DNA of 64,000 nt from Tomocerus qinae. Taxonomy: Eukaryota; Arthropoda; Collembola; Entomobryomorpha; Tomoceridae. The notes under the pieces were generated by a model. It was not told the DNA's origin and did not search any database. It saw nothing but the letters and a program-made list of their open reading frames with translations. Location: positions 4,030,001-4,094,000 of the forward strand of contig CM034548.1 in the NCBI GenBank assembly GCA_020055645.1, in the 5' to 3' direction. Shown one piece after another: positions 46,241 to 61,900 of this stretch. Position 1 is the first letter of the stretch. Each line of letters begins with the position of its first letter. A program made the translations under genes and the position numbers.

Positions 46241-49200
46241 ATTATTAACGTTGTATAGGGCACATGATGCAATATACAATTATTTAACATTGCGTACAAA
46301 AAGTATAATAATACTTTTATATAAGTATAGTAGTACTTCGTGTATTAGGATAAATATAATTATTTTCACTAAATATAATTGTGATAAATACATAAATGTG
46401 AATTGCATTGAGCTAATCTATCGATAGATTACAATTAATGCTTAGTTCAAGGTCTCGAGTGGCTGTAATATATTTTGTAGCTAAATTAGCAGATGGTAAA
46501 TAAAAATATGCAGTTTCGAGGAAATCAAGTTATCAATCTGGAGTAAAAGAGGAGGGTTAAAAAATGCTTAGTGAGGAGAGGTGAAGGTGTTGATCAACCA
46601 AAAGCTGAGGTGGTCAGAAAATATTTAGCCGATTAGGTGATGAATGGATAATGTAATTATACGTTTTATATTACTGACGAGGTTATAGTTTCTAAATATG
46701 ATTATCAAAATAATGGGCAACTAAAACCGCGTTGAATATGCTTTGAAGGTCTGTTACTTCTCTGTCAATGTTCTTCACTAACTATTTACATAGGTAGGTA
46801 ACGTTAACAATGTCGTGTCCGTTTGTGTGGGAGAGATCGGAGGGATCTCATAAGTATTCAAAACAAACCAGAATAGTTTACATTACGAAGCCCTGCCATT
46901 GACAATGCTTCGTTTACTGTTCCATGGAAATCAAGATTTTTGACATACCTACCCAAATGGTACATAGAGCAGAATTGAGGAGATACATAGAATTGAAGGA
47001 CACACAACGGAAACAGTTTTCCTTCATTCACTCTATAGTAAATATTTAGTTAAGTTAAAACCAGCACTCAAAAAGGGAGACGAGTTTCAAACCGAATTCA
47101 CACATTCATTGTCCATAAAGACAAATACTACATCTGTTTTATTGCTGCTTTTTCTACTACAAAGATCACAATTAGGTATGCAGCTGATAATCTAGCTCCA
47201 TCTACTTCAAGTATATTTACTACATGCATTCCCATGATAAATCGACTTATTCCAATCCTTCTTTACGAACCAGTAAATTTTAATAATATTTTGAATGAAA
47301 TGTCAACTAAAACTAAATACTAAATTTGCAACCAATACAATAGATTGGCTGGAAGAAAATAGTCCGGCCAGAGTTCCACTGATAATTGCTTTTCTTTTCT
47401 GTAGTTGACCATCTCGCATTACAATATGAGAAATTAATATTTTGAAATGAATTAAAAATCATTAATTACTATTTATTTCCCATAAGAAAAGGCAGTGTGA
47501 CGTACTTAAATCACCCTGTAGACGAGAGTAATTCAAATTGCTAAATGAAATGACAGATGTGCATTTAGGCATGTAGATTCGGCTTTCAAAGTTCCTTTTC
47601 ATGCTTTCAACTGGAATGAATTCCAGATTTTGCACTGCCCTTCTCGTCAGTTCTCGAAATCTCAGATTGCTACGAATTGCTGCCCCATTTAATATAACTT
47701 TAATGACTTCCTGTATATTGTTTTTGATATCACATACTACATATTCTTACCCATGTTTAAAATGAAAATGTGAAAAGAACTATAAACGGTTAGTAATAAT
47801 AAGTAGCAAAAATAGCATGTTTGATTTGAAGCCCAGTACTTAGTTTTGTAATAAGGTTTAAAACTGTGGAAAGTATTGAGGAAGGAGAGTGATGTAAGTG
47901 GAAAGGTTAAGCTCTGGAAATAGTAGGAATGTTTACTATGTGAAAAGTCAGAGAGTGTTACATACTTATTAGTTGTCCCTATCTCGCTAGTTTTTCATAA
48001 TGGGACTTTGGGGCTATAGAGCGGTTAAGAATAATAGTGAGTCTCATTTAGCTCTAGTGTTATTGCTATGCTATGCTGTGAAAGAGAGTCATGTCATGAT
48101 CAGATCGCGTGCGTTTCCCAGTTAGAAACCTGTGGAAAACCTAAATTAATGTGAAATTACCGTGGAACGCCCCAACACACAAGGGCTGCATTCTCTGTTT
48201 ATACAGCAGTTAGCTTAACTTCCCAGCCCTCCCTGTCCATCAGCCAAAACCTCTTCTCCCATTCTACTATTATCACGTTTTACATATCAGCCCATATCAG
48301 CCTAAATGGGTAACCACTATACTATACTACTTATTTTTGACCGTCTCCACTGACGATTACTTAACTCTGCATATTGACTCCCTTCTGTTCTACCCAACTC
48401 TACTTAATCCATACGACACTCACTCACTTGATTTTTATCGTTTTTTCACTCTCATAATAACTTAAACTAAAAAACGAGATTGAACAAAATTTTATAACCA
48501 ATTGCCAAGTTAATTTATTCCTTCAATTTAACCTGAACGATGAACTACGATATTATTTTTTGTGTGAAGGTGGATTTCTATACTCCAAAGTTTACTATTT
48601 GATTGTAATTTTGTTATGCAATTGGATAATTGTGCTATATTTTGACTGGGGCCTTGCTAAAAACCAATAAACAAATAGAGAACCCTATCAAAGCTGTAAA
48701 ACCCTGCACAGTATGTAAAAATCAAATCACTCTACTTATTTAAGGAAGGCTTTGATTTCTGAAAATAAATAAATAACTCAAGTAGACAGGCACAGGGAAG
48801 TTACAAAAAATAGCTAGTTTTGCGACGGATAATTAATTTTAGCAAATATAAAGTTAGGTACTGAAATCTTGTCTGGCTCGTAAATTGTTAATGAATTTTG
48901 CAATAGTTTCGGATATGCAGAGCTAAATCGCTACTACTTGATACAGAAAACTGTAGGTTGAAGCCAATGTCATAATTGATGTAGAGTGAAGCCAAGTGAT
49001 CCCACTGATTTAGCTGCCGTGATGCAAGTAAATTGTTTTTCGGACATAAGGCTGAAATGCGTGCTGGCAATTATGTGATGGCCTATCATGTAATGCCAAC
49101 TGGCAAACCAAGCAGCGTCATGCTAACGTGTCTGATAATTTGAGATTGTTGAGGTTCTAATGATCAAATGAAATACTCTGACCATGACACAAAATGTAAC

Positions 49201-51965
49201 ACATATGCCAATCTAACCTTTTCGATCCCCCACTGCTCTACACACAGCTAGATTCTATACACATTTCTACTACACTTAAATCTATAGGAGTATGAACATA
49301 TCAGAGAAAACTAGACAGTTAAATCTCGGACTATTATTTATTTGTATTGAATGTATTTCAGATCCTTTTCTATTTTTGTTAACATACCTTCATGTATCAG
49401 TATCTTCAATCCAATTAAATAAATTGTCTGCTTCTTTTAGTAATTGATGCATTAAATATTATGTAATTGCTGTTTATAGCTCTTGTACAGGTACTACTTT
49501 CATGTTGAGGTTTGTAAACTTGTTTGCTTTTCGGTTTTGTGGACCCTTTTTAATCACATATGAAAAGGTACATAACCATATTATTATGTTACATAATGGC
49601 AATTATGTTACGTTTGTGCCAAGTACCATAAATTATTGTAGTAATTGCCCTATTTTTACTTACATAGGATTTTCTTTAGCTGTAATAACACTAAGCAGTA
49701 CATTTATAGGCTGAAATGGGTTTAACATCTGCACGCTGATATGTTTTCTATAGATATTATATTGTTCGTCTAAGCATGTAGGGCTACGGACCCAAAATCA
49801 CAATCACATTTGGTATAGTCAGCAAAACGTTGAATGCTAATGCAAAAAGTAGAATCGATCAATCAATGTTCAGGCAAGTTTGGCGCTTGGGTTGTGTGAA
49901 AAAATTCTATAACCAAAGATAAGTTCATTATGAAGTTAGAATAGGCAGATTGCCTATTCGCCCATTTATATTACTTTTTATATGGAAAACCAAACACGCA
50001 ATATTATTTACAATAATGCGCACAAAATCTGCATTCCGCTGTGCTCCTATAATCTCCAATAAGCTGGTACAATAAAATCGCAGTTGGCTCCACTTACGAG
50101 TATTTAAGAATTATTCCCCACGTTTTAAATTTTTTTTTCAATTCTGCTAATACGAGATTGCAGATCAACAGAAGTCATAATGTAATATTTATTGCCAGGC
50201 CATTTGCTTTAATTTTAGTAAATTAAAATGTGTCGTTCATTGAATGTTGCAGCTTTTCTCTAGCTTGCTGCGCCAATAATATTATGATAGGGTAATGTAG
50301 TACTAGTTAAGTGGCCAGGCCTTTGCGCCATTCTACTAAGGACGATGGGGCGTCCCTTTAAAAAATATTGTACAATGCCCTTTATTCCAATATTGGGTAG
50401 TTCAGCATAAGGGCAGACATAACACGAGTTATAACATGGAAACCTAATGGTAGAGAAATGTAGATATGAAATAGAATCATCGGATTGCTATGAACTCACA
50501 CAATAGAACAACACACAACAAGTCACATCTCATTCTGCTCCACTCAACACATTCACACTCTCCAACTCACAACAATGCAATTGTACCATTTGTGTAGACG
50601 CTACTAGAATGCTTCCAAGAATGCAGGACTGTTATGTAACCAATTCTGAGTGCAGTGCTGGAACAAGTTATGTCTTGAGACTTGAGATTCACGAAAAAAT
50701 TCTTTCCAGTGTAGACAAACAATAGAGAATAACCTTAGCCACCTCACTTATGCTATTCTGCTGCGTTTTCTTTGTTAACTTTGTTCGGCAAAGGAAAAGA
50801 AACATTAATGCTGAATGTTTTCCTCCATACACATTCAATGCTTCCACTTGGTTAGTTAAAAAGATCTACTAGAAAGTCTAAGCGAACTCTCATATTAATA
50901 ATATTATACTCAAACATCGTAGATAAGAAACGAGCTATTATTCGTGAAAAAGGAAAATAAAAACAGTCCGGGAGTAATATAAATGTGGAACCGTGTAAAA
51001 AGTTAGTGAATAGTAGGCCTGCATAGAAGACGTTCTTCTATCTTGTAAATATTTTGGTCCTGACCCTTGCACACCCTAATTTCACAACGATGTGCATAAA
51101 AATTGCAATTATTTTGCAAATGTAGTAAGTTTATGCCCGTATAATAATTTTGTGGTATGATAATAAAGTCTGGCGGCTCTCTTTCTCTGTCCAATTTTGT
51201 GCTGGTCGCCATATGGAAGTTCTCGTTAGCACCTGTTCCTTCTATTGCATCCGCTCTTGAATTGCATACATACCTAAGCATTGGCTGTCGAGTCATCCAA
51301 CAAAGTCGTAACTCACAACTCCCATAATTTCCAGTAACGACAGTTCAGTCGAGATTTGCAATTAAAATAAAAGTCGAAAGGTGGAAAACTGGTTCGTCTC
51401 ATCGTAATAATAGCCGAGTCAGTACAAGTAAGTACATGTGTGAGTTTATTATTGTACTTACACTGCTACTTATGACAAATATTCTGTTGCAGAGTTAATT
51501 GCCACTAAAGCTCAGTCAGTTAAAGGGAAATAAAATTGACAATGTGTTCATTTAAGTAGACGTACTTAAGAGTTTTCGTACTCCAAGTGTCTCTTTTAGT
51601 ATGCGAGGCAGTACTTAGATAAAGCCATGCAATAGTACTTGTAAAGTACGTACGTAGTACTTGTTAACTTATATGCGTAGTCATGAATGTGGGATAACAA
51701 TTACTGACCGTGACCTCCTGTCTGAATTGACAGACACATGTTGGCTCACTTCATCTCGTCCATTCTCATCGTTAAATAGTTGAGTCAGTCTGTCAGTTCA
51801 GCAATTCACACGCAAACATTTAATTGGCATATGTAGCCCATAGCTAAAGAATCCGATATTTACTATCTGTGACTGTTTGCACGGAAAGAGTCGGATTTAG
51901 TGCTGGTGAGAAGCGTGATAGTCTGAGTTGAGAGTGTAACTAAAACTATTCATAAAATATAATAG
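46241..51965. other. AT-rich interval; one exon candidate
   Basis: Apart from the minus-strand candidate at 47465-47710, I see only short chance-type frames and no structured repeats. Confidence 0.4.
47465..47710 (-). CDS. Candidate exon or ORF, charged helical peptide
   Basis: On the minus strand, after an acceptor-like AAAAACAATATACAG, the frame is open for about 82 codons with no start codon until codon 39. It reads EVIKVILNGAAIRSNLRFRE, then LTRRAVQNLEFIPVESMKRN, continuing FESRIYMPKC. A CAGG|GTGATT donor-like site near 47510 could end the exon. The first 60 codons are near 40% GC against about 30% around them, and the charge pattern looks helical and protein-like. I do not recognise a family. 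Confidence 0.3.
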
Positions 51966-52060
51966 GTACTACTATATAGTATATTATATATTATATGATA
52001 TATTATATGATATAGTATATTATATAGTAGTAGTAGTAGTATGTAGGTAGGTAGGAGGAA
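51966..52060. repeat. AT-rich palindrome and GTAG simple repeat
   Basis: TACTACTATATAGTATATTA near 51966 and its near-complement ending at about 52035 form a palindrome that could extrude as a cruciform, followed by (TAG)5 and (TAGG)3. Confidence 0.6.
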
Positions 52061-52698
52061 GATGTACACATGCCTAGATTTTATGTGGCCATCTCGTAAA
52101 ATGTTTTATCTGCATGTTATGTGTTATGGTATGTTATGTTAGGTTATGTAAGTTTAGAAGTGGGTAACTGGGGAAATTGCTCTCGGACTGGGAACAGATG
52201 ACATAGACAGACAAAGCAAAGCGGATTGGTAACTATATTAAAGAAAGAGTTAAGGAGACACCTATAATCCCAGAGACAATAAGGAGCACATACTTACACT
52301 TACCTCCGCTATAAATAACGAGAGAGCTGCGTGTAAGAGTATAGTGGCATATTATATGACATGGACTTGGGTCCGTCCGCAGACTTGACAGTACACAAAC
52401 TTGGATTAGGTATTACAAGAGACAGGCCGTCGTTGTCCTCACTTGACTTGATTTCCTCGTCCGTCGCTCGATTGAGTGAGACTGTTCAGCCCGAGTCCCA
52501 GAGGACTCTTTCTCCTCAGAAATGAATAGCAAAGTAAAGTTAGTTTAGTGGAGGGAAATGTCTTAAGCTGCCATGTCATTAGCAATAAACATCTGTGTGT
52601 GACATGACACTGCACTATGCTACGTACACAACAACAGAACAACTCACTAGACTTACGATATCACCATTAGATTTTAACACTAACAGCACTTGCACATT

Positions 52699-52915
52699 AT
52701 CCTCACTACTACTCCTTCTACTCCTACTACTATTACTACTACTACGACTACTACTACTACAGATATACTAGTATACTATTTATACTCTCCGTCTATGTCC
52801 ATACTATATTATCTGTATTTACTATGGATTTAGACATTAAGGATACCTTACTCACTCAACTCACTCACTACTACTACTACTACTCTACTACTCACGATGT
52901 ACTACTTACTTACTA
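52699..52915. repeat. (CTA)n microsatellite patches
   Basis: Interrupted CTA/ACT trinucleotide runs occupy about 52699-52760 and 52866-52915. The frames across them are low-complexity Tyr/Leu/Ser stretches, not genes. Confidence 0.75.
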
Positions 52916-55900
52916 CTACTGCCCATTTTATCCAGAACTAGGACAACTACTACTATGCAAGAAATATTTACTCTGTGATCTTCTTTTCTTACATCCTCAA
53001 TATACTTACTTATTATCATTGCTAACTTTACTGTGTATATAAGTAAACACATAAAACGGTATGAAGATCCCCCTCCCACACACCCCCTTCCAATTACAGA
53101 ATGTTTAAATTGCCCTTCACACGAATCTAAATTAATTTTGAACTTGTCCAGATTTATACCGCTCAAGCAAGTAAATGCATCAGTAGTGTAGCCTATATCT
53201 GCTTATAATACTAATATAATACAGTTAAACATAATAAATTTTTAGACAAAAAGAAGATATCCAGAAGAAGAAATAGATATAGTAGGAATAAGTATCTATT
53301 TCCTTATATGTGCAATGTGTCTCTGCTTGGTAGGTAGAGAGAGTAATAGGTAATGATGATATGGTAGGGATGAGTAGTAGAAGGTAGATTAAAGAAGCCG
53401 TAATGTATAGTGGCGGAAAAGCGACATAAGTATCCTAGCAGCTGTAAAATATATCTATCTGTGTGTAGTAGAATAAATGGAAGAAGCTGGGTAGGAAAGA
53501 GAAAATGGAGTTGAGAGTGCACTTAATTTCTCAATGTTCCTAGTGCACATAATGATTACAAGTTCCATGGCAGAAGAAGAGTCTCGCCTTAAGGTTTGCA
53601 AGGGACAGAGCAGAAGTCATAAAAGCCGATAAGATATCAACTAACTCCTCTCACTCTTCTCTGCTCCCTCTCACTTTGTTTCTCTCCGAATAGTATCACA
53701 GACAGTCCAGCTAAACACAAAACGTCAACTGAGACCATTCCTTACCTACTCCTTCCTTCCAAGCCACACACTCACAAATGACAAACTCCCTCATAATAAT
53801 AATCATATGAGAAAACAGCTCTGAGCAATCTTCCAGACTTTCTCCCAATATCTCTCACTCTTTATGTCTTTCATTCCAATTTTTTTAGGACCTCCTCCTT
53901 TAAACTATCCACATTTTATCTATGTGTTTACAGCAATAAGTGAACTCAAGCAGCAAACCTAGGCAATATGCAAATGTATTGTAAATTCGAGGTTTTCATA
54001 TTTAAATTTTAAAAAGTTATTTACTTAGCCAATCACAATTACTTTTATTCTTCATAAGGGCATTACTACGAATTCTATGTATCAAAGGCGTGCATTAAAG
54101 TAAGGAGTATAATTCTCTTCGTCTTCCTAACACAATATGCATTTTCACCTTTCTGGACCCTTAACAGTCCTTACCATTTGGTATGTAATAAATACTTTCT
54201 CCATAGAGTATGTACACATAATACTAATCACAATCGCTTTGAAAATATCTTGTCATTTTCGAATAGATGGGTTCTGAAAACGAATAGGTGCAACTGAGTT
54301 CTGAAATATGGAACATTTTTGTAAAATGGGAGTGTCAAAATGCATTTTATTGCAAATTTTCAGGAAATGTGTCGAAAAGGCCTATTGCCAAAACTTTTTC
54401 TTGTTAGGATAAAGTATGGTATATTATGTGTGAGTAGAGTATATTATGGTAGAGAGGTAGGATTGGGGCATACGGAATAGTATATAGTGGGATAATGTTA
54501 TGTGGTGGAAGGGCAGCTATGTCTGTGTCTCCAAAGTGCACCAATGTGATGGGCTATGATGGGCTGGTACGGCGGAGCGTCGCAGCCACAAGACGCTCAT
54601 TGCCCATAACCCACCAAACAGTCATTTCACTTTCCGCCACAAAAAAGGAGCACTCACACACACTTCCTTACATCCGTCTACTTTGTTGTAGTAGGAAGAG
54701 CCCGTCTTTTACAAGTGCATTTAATCGGGTCTGTCTGTAGCTATGAATAGATAGGCCTGGCTCACATTTCAAGGAAAACGAGGCCTTAGAGCAGCAACGA
54801 CTTGTTTCACATACTGTACATAGTTCGGTCTGATGGTGAGCGAGTGAGTATGGCAGGCAGACCAAGCCAAGTGATCATCCGTGGAAACAACACCCTGGAG
54901 ATTTCCTCATTTCCAGTCACATTTATTCCATTGCTATCTCTCCATTACCCGTAGCGTTGCCGCTCTACCCTAATCTAACCTAAAACTATGAATTTACGCA
55001 ACCCTCTCCTCCTACTACCACTACTAACCTACTACTGATAACTCACTATCTTAATCCTCCTTATATTATTATTCCTATTAAATATATTACTCACATAATA
55101 TATATATTTACATTAATTCTCCTCCGTTATAGAAGATATATTATACTTAATGCTGTACTATACTATAATCCTCTCTCAGGCTTATTAGTCGTTAGGTACT
55201 TATAGTAAGACTATTTTTGATTTCATATACCTAACTATTCCTATGTATACTTATTATCATGGTACTCAGATGAAACTAGCATTGTATGTATATAAATAGA
55301 GACGTTCTCACTCACATTGTTAGTTACTTTTCGGGAGACACTAAAGAAGTTAGTTACGATTAGGAGACAGAGTTCCGTTAGCATATGCCATTCGCAAACT
55401 TATGCTCCCTTCATTTTCCTGTGTAGCCCGTCAACTCAAGAATTTCAGTTCATGAATAATATTATGTTTTGCATGTTAGTCCAAGTTCATTGCAGGTAGA
55501 ACTATTACAGCCCACTAGATTATTGTAAGCCAAAGTTTAACTGAACGTCAAAGAGCAGAAGAGTTCAGCTCAGTTCACATTAATGCTCAGTCACACACTC
55601 AACTCAACTCTCTCCCTTGTGATCTCTTAATTGTCTCCGAAATTAGAGATCCTCGCAATATCTCACCTTGGAGACCTCCTCCCTGTCTTACTAAATGATC
55701 GTGTGTGGCAACTCCACTGACTCACTATATACATTACCCTACCCTCTCTTTCCCTCATGCCTATTTCCATTACATTTTTTAAACCGTTATTTCCGAAATC
55801 AGTAAAAACTCTTGCGGGATTTCCTAACACGTTACAACGTTGTGCAATGCACTTTCAGTATTCTAGTAATAATTCTCTTATTGAGACAAGTGTCTATGCG

Positions 55901-58900
55901 GAATAATACTAACTATAAACCCTCTCCATCCACACTGTCAACAGTTTAGCCAGTCAAGAATTGTTTCACTGAATTCACCTCTTGAATTATTATCATATAT
56001 TAAATTAGCATTCATTTTACGATAATAAGTTTGAATGGACACCATCACAATAAAATGGCAGAAAAATTGTAACTTGAGAAATGTTTATTCCTGTGAGTGG
56101 ATTTTATTTTCCTAGTTGTAATAAATTTATCCACCACCCCAGAGTTGATTATTATTTAATTTATTTAGTAAATGGTACCATTTTGCTACAATTCAAGTAT
56201 ACACAAGTAGTATAAATAAGCTGGGAGATACATTTAGTTACCACAATGTAATTCTTTTTAAATGGTGTCTAATGTCTGTACATTATATAGATTGGGTAAG
56301 TCAGAATAAAAAAGGGTTTTTGGTAAAAACAGATTGCGAGCATTCCCTAAAATACATAGACTTTACTTCAGCTTCAGATCTGCATAAGTTTTTTGAGTTA
56401 AATAGTAAAATTTCCCAACCTAAAATGTAAATGACATTGTTCAGCTTTCGAAGTTAAAATAAGCTGAGTCAGTGTATTTCTCTAAATTATGTTGTGTATC
56501 CAAGCAGGAGTCGTGTTGTCACTCCAAATGCATTTATGTAGTATAATATATGTATATGTTTGTAAGTGTATGATGTGCATAGAAAGGAGGAAGATTAGCA
56601 GGTATGTTCAGCATTCGAGTCCCCAGAATCCTATACAGCACTCTGGGGGCATTTCCACTTACTCAAGTCAACTTGCTCACAATCAGCCAGCCAGTCGGAG
56701 CTTCAGCTCACTTGACGTTGAGAATTATGAGACTGGAAGTGAAGCGACCATGTGTTTCACTTCTATTGTACGGCGAAGTTGTGTGTAGCGGAGGTACACT
56801 GAGGAATGTCTCTTATTTTATGCGTGCAGAGGTATCTCTCTCTACAAACAAATACCTTCGCATAATAGTATATGTCCAACCAAAATAACGGAGGACTAAG
56901 ATTTACCTAACTCTCATTGTCAGTCAATAAACGAAGCTATATATTTTCAGCGACGCGGAAACAAAGCAGAGGAATATAAACGGAAGCGAGAAAAGTCGTT
57001 TCAACTGATGTGTTAGTTTACAACTTCCGAACTTGAAAACAATTTTTTAAACAAAGTTGCCTAATTTATATTGGTAAGCAGCCTTACTTTGTCATTATCG
57101 CAGTGAACAAATAATCTCAATTCCAATTTCAAATAATATTGCAAGATATGTCTTGTTATTATTTTAGAATGCTGCAATTGAATGTTGGGTCAAGGCCTGT
57201 TGACATTTGTTTAATTTAAGAAGCAGGATAGGATTTAACTATCCTAAAATGTTTATTACCAAATAGTACATAGATATATCAGATACTTTCATATTATTTT
57301 CATTTGCATATTGTAAATTAGCGTTCACGGAGTAAAGTTTACTTTTAGCGTGAGATTCACGTAACAAAAGATTGCATGGACATCAATCGGTATCTCAGCG
57401 TGAAATCTCTTTTCCATAATTGACGGCCATGTAATTCTGAAGTAGGATTTCACGTTCGATGTCCTCGATTTAAGCCTCCAAGTCATTTTGCTGCACAGCT
57501 CGATCAATCCACCAGATAGGTAGTGACTGACCGGGTATCTGTAAAATCCGATTTATAATTCACACTTGTTCTGCTTACCACGCCTTTTAAATTGTAACCA
57601 TATTAAACTGTACTTTTCAAGACTTTTAATGATATACCTAGTAGTACATAATGCCACTGCTGTGTGTGCTGTGAATCATAGTTATTTATAACCGCCCTAT
57701 AGTACATAAATTGATAATTTACTACACATAAGTCGTTGTCACTATGCATTTGTGAATTTTAGTTGCAATTATGATTGTTGGTGTCAAGTAATTACTACAT
57801 CGACAAAAGTAGGAGTTGTCATTGTGGATGTGTATAGCAGGCATGGATTAGGTACTCGCCACAGAAGCTTTAGATTCATTAAACTCATTTAGTAGTTGCT
57901 TAAATAAAATATTTTTCAGATAAACTACCGACGTGGAATAATCTAATTTTGTTTGAAGATTTCGTGTAAAATATTTACTCAAAAGTACCTTAAAATGGTG
58001 GCCATTCCAAGCTGTTTTTACCATTCAACATCAAACAAGTACAATGTGGTAAAATTGCCATGAATGTAAGCATACATGACACGTATGTAGAATATTGTAA
58101 AATGTAACTGTTTAAGTAAAGTTCATGGAGTCAAACTCGAAAATTAAATACATTCCTTTAAGACCTTGGGGGATGTTGAATGAAGTACCAGAAATAGAGT
58201 GGATATAGAGACTAGTAAGTATAGTCCTGAACCAGGAGCTTTCTGGTTTTTGAATCTTAAGAAGGCAAGTGAGTCAGGAAATGAAGAGAAGAAGAATTGG
58301 CAATCGGAATAGAAAGAGATGAAAGCAGAGAAATGAGAGAGGAACTCACTGAGTCCGTTTGTTGGCAAAGAATAAAAGTTTTTGGTGGGAGAGACACGGA
58401 GAAATGCTAATGGAGATAATTGGAAGGAGACGACATTCGACACGGCTAATTTGTCGGCTCTTTTGACCTTTTTTGGGAGAGACACTCCAGTCGACGAGAG
58501 TCAATGAGAGGAGAAAACCATTCGTCTTTGTCTTCCTTCCATTCCAGACTCTTCTCCTAGGGAAATAAGGACTACCACAAATAAATACTAATACGTACTT
58601 CTTCGATACACATCTCTGTAATATACATTCCTTGGTCCCTACTACTTACACTCCTCTTTACAAGTTATTAACATCTGCTCAGGTTCTACTGACACAACGC
58701 CACTACTAGTACTCCGTGTTTATTTGTGCAATATGTACTCCAGTAATGACTTGAGTTGTACACGTACCTCAAACAGTTTATATAGACACGGTAAACCAAT
58801 ACCATAAACCCTAAATGAGCAGTCTTTAGGGACAAAATGGAATATGATTTACACCTGCGGAAAAATAAGTTTTCCAATTAGTAAGTTTGAAAGATTGTGA

Positions 58901-61900
58901 ATACTCGGATATTTCTTCAATTCCAAATTGAGTGGATTATTAATAAAAAGTTAAACTTAAAATTTCTACATATTATTTGTGTTATGCTGGAACTAAAGGG
59001 CTGCAATTGAGCTTATTTTTCAGGCTGTAGTTTTATACGCAGAAGAAAGTGAGGACAAAAGCCAAGTATACTTTATCCAACAGAACATAAAGCATTTTTT
59101 GTTCTCTACAGCAATCACTGTAAACGTTTGTTTGGTTCACAGGACGTCAGAATTTATTTATACTACAAATAAGACTGAATGGGGTGAGCTATTTCAAATC
59201 CAAATAGAAGTTAAATCGTTGTCATCAACTTCTTTTTACCGAAGAAGATTTGTCTTTTCCGTAGCAAGTTCATGAATGTATTTATCCAATACTACCCTCA
59301 TATTCAGTGATACCCTCCCTAACATTATGAAGTGGTCATGGGGTTGCATGTATATATGACTGTATTTAAATATTATTATATACCCCCATGCATTTTCTTT
59401 TCTCTTCAGAATTACAAGTACTTTACAAACTTAGTCCTATTAATTTTCATTACCCAGAATTGCATCCTACATATTCGCTAACTAATGCCCGCAATTTTTG
59501 GTATTTTCACACACATACCTGTCACCTGTAACAGGCTTCATGGGTATAGTAATTAGTAATAACCCAATTCAAATACTTAATAGTATACTAAACATTTATT
59601 TTAAATAAATAATGTTATATAATATGTTCTATATATATATATCTCTCGATTAAATACGGCATTAGTTGGGTTTTTAATTAGACTCCAACTAGTAGACCTA
59701 ATAACCCACTCCTCTAATTGGGCTGACTATTTCTGTGGGCATTCAGACAATACACAACAACTCAGTTGAGTGCAGATACTGATATCTATTATTCAACTTT
59801 GCTGTTGAGTTATAGACTGTATGAAAATGTAAATTTGGAGGTGAAATAAATGAGTAGATGGCCGTGGGGAATTAATTAGCAGGAGATGTATCTTGGAGAA
59901 TGTCGTGTAAATGAGGTTTTATTTGTATATCAGAGATGAGATTGTAAAGGAGAAGATGCAGACATAAAGAGCATCCTTTTGATTTGAATAGAAGAGTGAG
60001 TGACTTACCTCGTTGTGGAGTGTTTATTGTGAATCTTGTTGGGAATGCCTGCAGCTTAGAATTTCGGGCAGTGAAGTTGCGAGAATCAGGCAATCTGTTC
60101 ACGTGCCGAACGAATTACTGTTTGTTGTCGTATTTGGTGGTTAGGCTTAGCTTTGACTCTGGTGAGAATCTCGGTGCTACTACATAGGTCGCTCTTTCCC
60201 TGTCCTCCTTTTCGTCCTAACTCGCCTAGCGTGGTGGATCTACTCTCATAATATTGGCGCTTCATTGGTTTCCATCCTCTAACTCCATTCCATCAATTTC
60301 CTGAATCAGACAAACAAAACATGAAACGTGAGTAAGTAATTAGGTGATATTGTGCTATACCTTTAAACATAGCACAAAATTACGTTCACCCACCCACACA
60401 TATCCACACACCAGTGAAGATGGGCAATTCCAACTCAAACTTTAATTTTCTTTGTTGCATTTCCTTCTGTGCGAATTAGTACAAGTTTATAATTCAATTA
60501 ACCAATTCACTATCAGCCTATACACAGACAGTTGCAAATTGTTCTGCATACTTATTACATCTGCCTCTGAACTGCATTACTGGTTAGTTAGTAATTGAAA
60601 CTCCTGCTACACAATACAACGCTCCTGGTACTATCTTTGTTAATCAGTATGGAGCCTTCAGTCAAAATTACACAACCCAATTGCTCGTTGTGATCACTTA
60701 TTACGATGAAGCACAAGAACTGGGAATTTAACCACTGGGAAATATGGGAAGCTCAAACCCTAAATCAGTAGGAAAACCAGTATTAAGAAATATTAGTAAT
60801 ACCTTTATATTTATTCTCAAGGTGCCAACCACTTTCCTCTGTTAGACATCCATTTTCAGATATTTCTTGGGTTTCCGCCAACATTTAGGTGAGAATTGGA
60901 ATATCAGAAACCTTGTTTAAGTATCTTCACTTGGGAACTAATAAGTACATGCTCAATACCTACGCTTGTAAAAGTAATTATCTCTCTCTGTTTTGAAGTA
61001 CCTTGATATCTGAATTTAAGTAATTGTTTAGAGCCAAGAATTGTCTAGAAATACTTACAAAATTACAAATCACAGCATCGTAAATGATATCGTTAAAATT
61101 AATGTCACTAGATAGAACAATCTGCACTTTCAAAATTAACAAAACTACTAAAAATTCTGCTATTTTCGGTACACTTCTATGCTAGTTGCATTCTGAACTG
61201 ATTTGAAAGTTTTGAAATACAATTTTCTTGCGTTATAAATTACTTTGATATACCATCCATTATTCTTTTGGATTCTTTCACAAGACTATTCATTAAAATT
61301 AAAGCAAATAGTTTTCAAATGGCTTTTAAAATTTTCTAGGCTGATGAGAAGCGCAATTTAGTGTATTTTAAATTAATAATTCATGGAAGGATTTTTTGAA
61401 CAAAGTTCTACTTCTGTTGAGATTAAAAGTCTCATTCTCTGGGCCTTTGCTGTTTAGCTGCCAAAAGTTTCTTATAATTACTTTAGAATACAACACAGAT
61501 CATCAAAGGGAAATATATTTCGAGTAACCGATGTACTTACTAGGTGCAAGTTGTACTTGCTAGATATCTAATATAGCATTGTAAATGCCAAAGTACCCGA
61601 CATTCATATTAAGTATGCTGAATGACTTTGAAATAATACGCTACTTGAATTTTCTGTCATTTGCTAGTGCAGGTAACCGCACAGACGATTAACCGAACTC
61701 AATGCACATGAGAAGAATTAATGGACAGAGAACCTTGTACTATACTTAGGTATATCTTTTCAATATTACCTGCCTATCATGTGTTCATAGCACAGGCAGT
61801 TATTATCCCATAGACTTTAGAGAAGAACTTCAAACAATAAGATAAAAGACTAGGGCATCCACAAAATCAAATATTCCAGGAAATTTTACAAGAATTTCTC

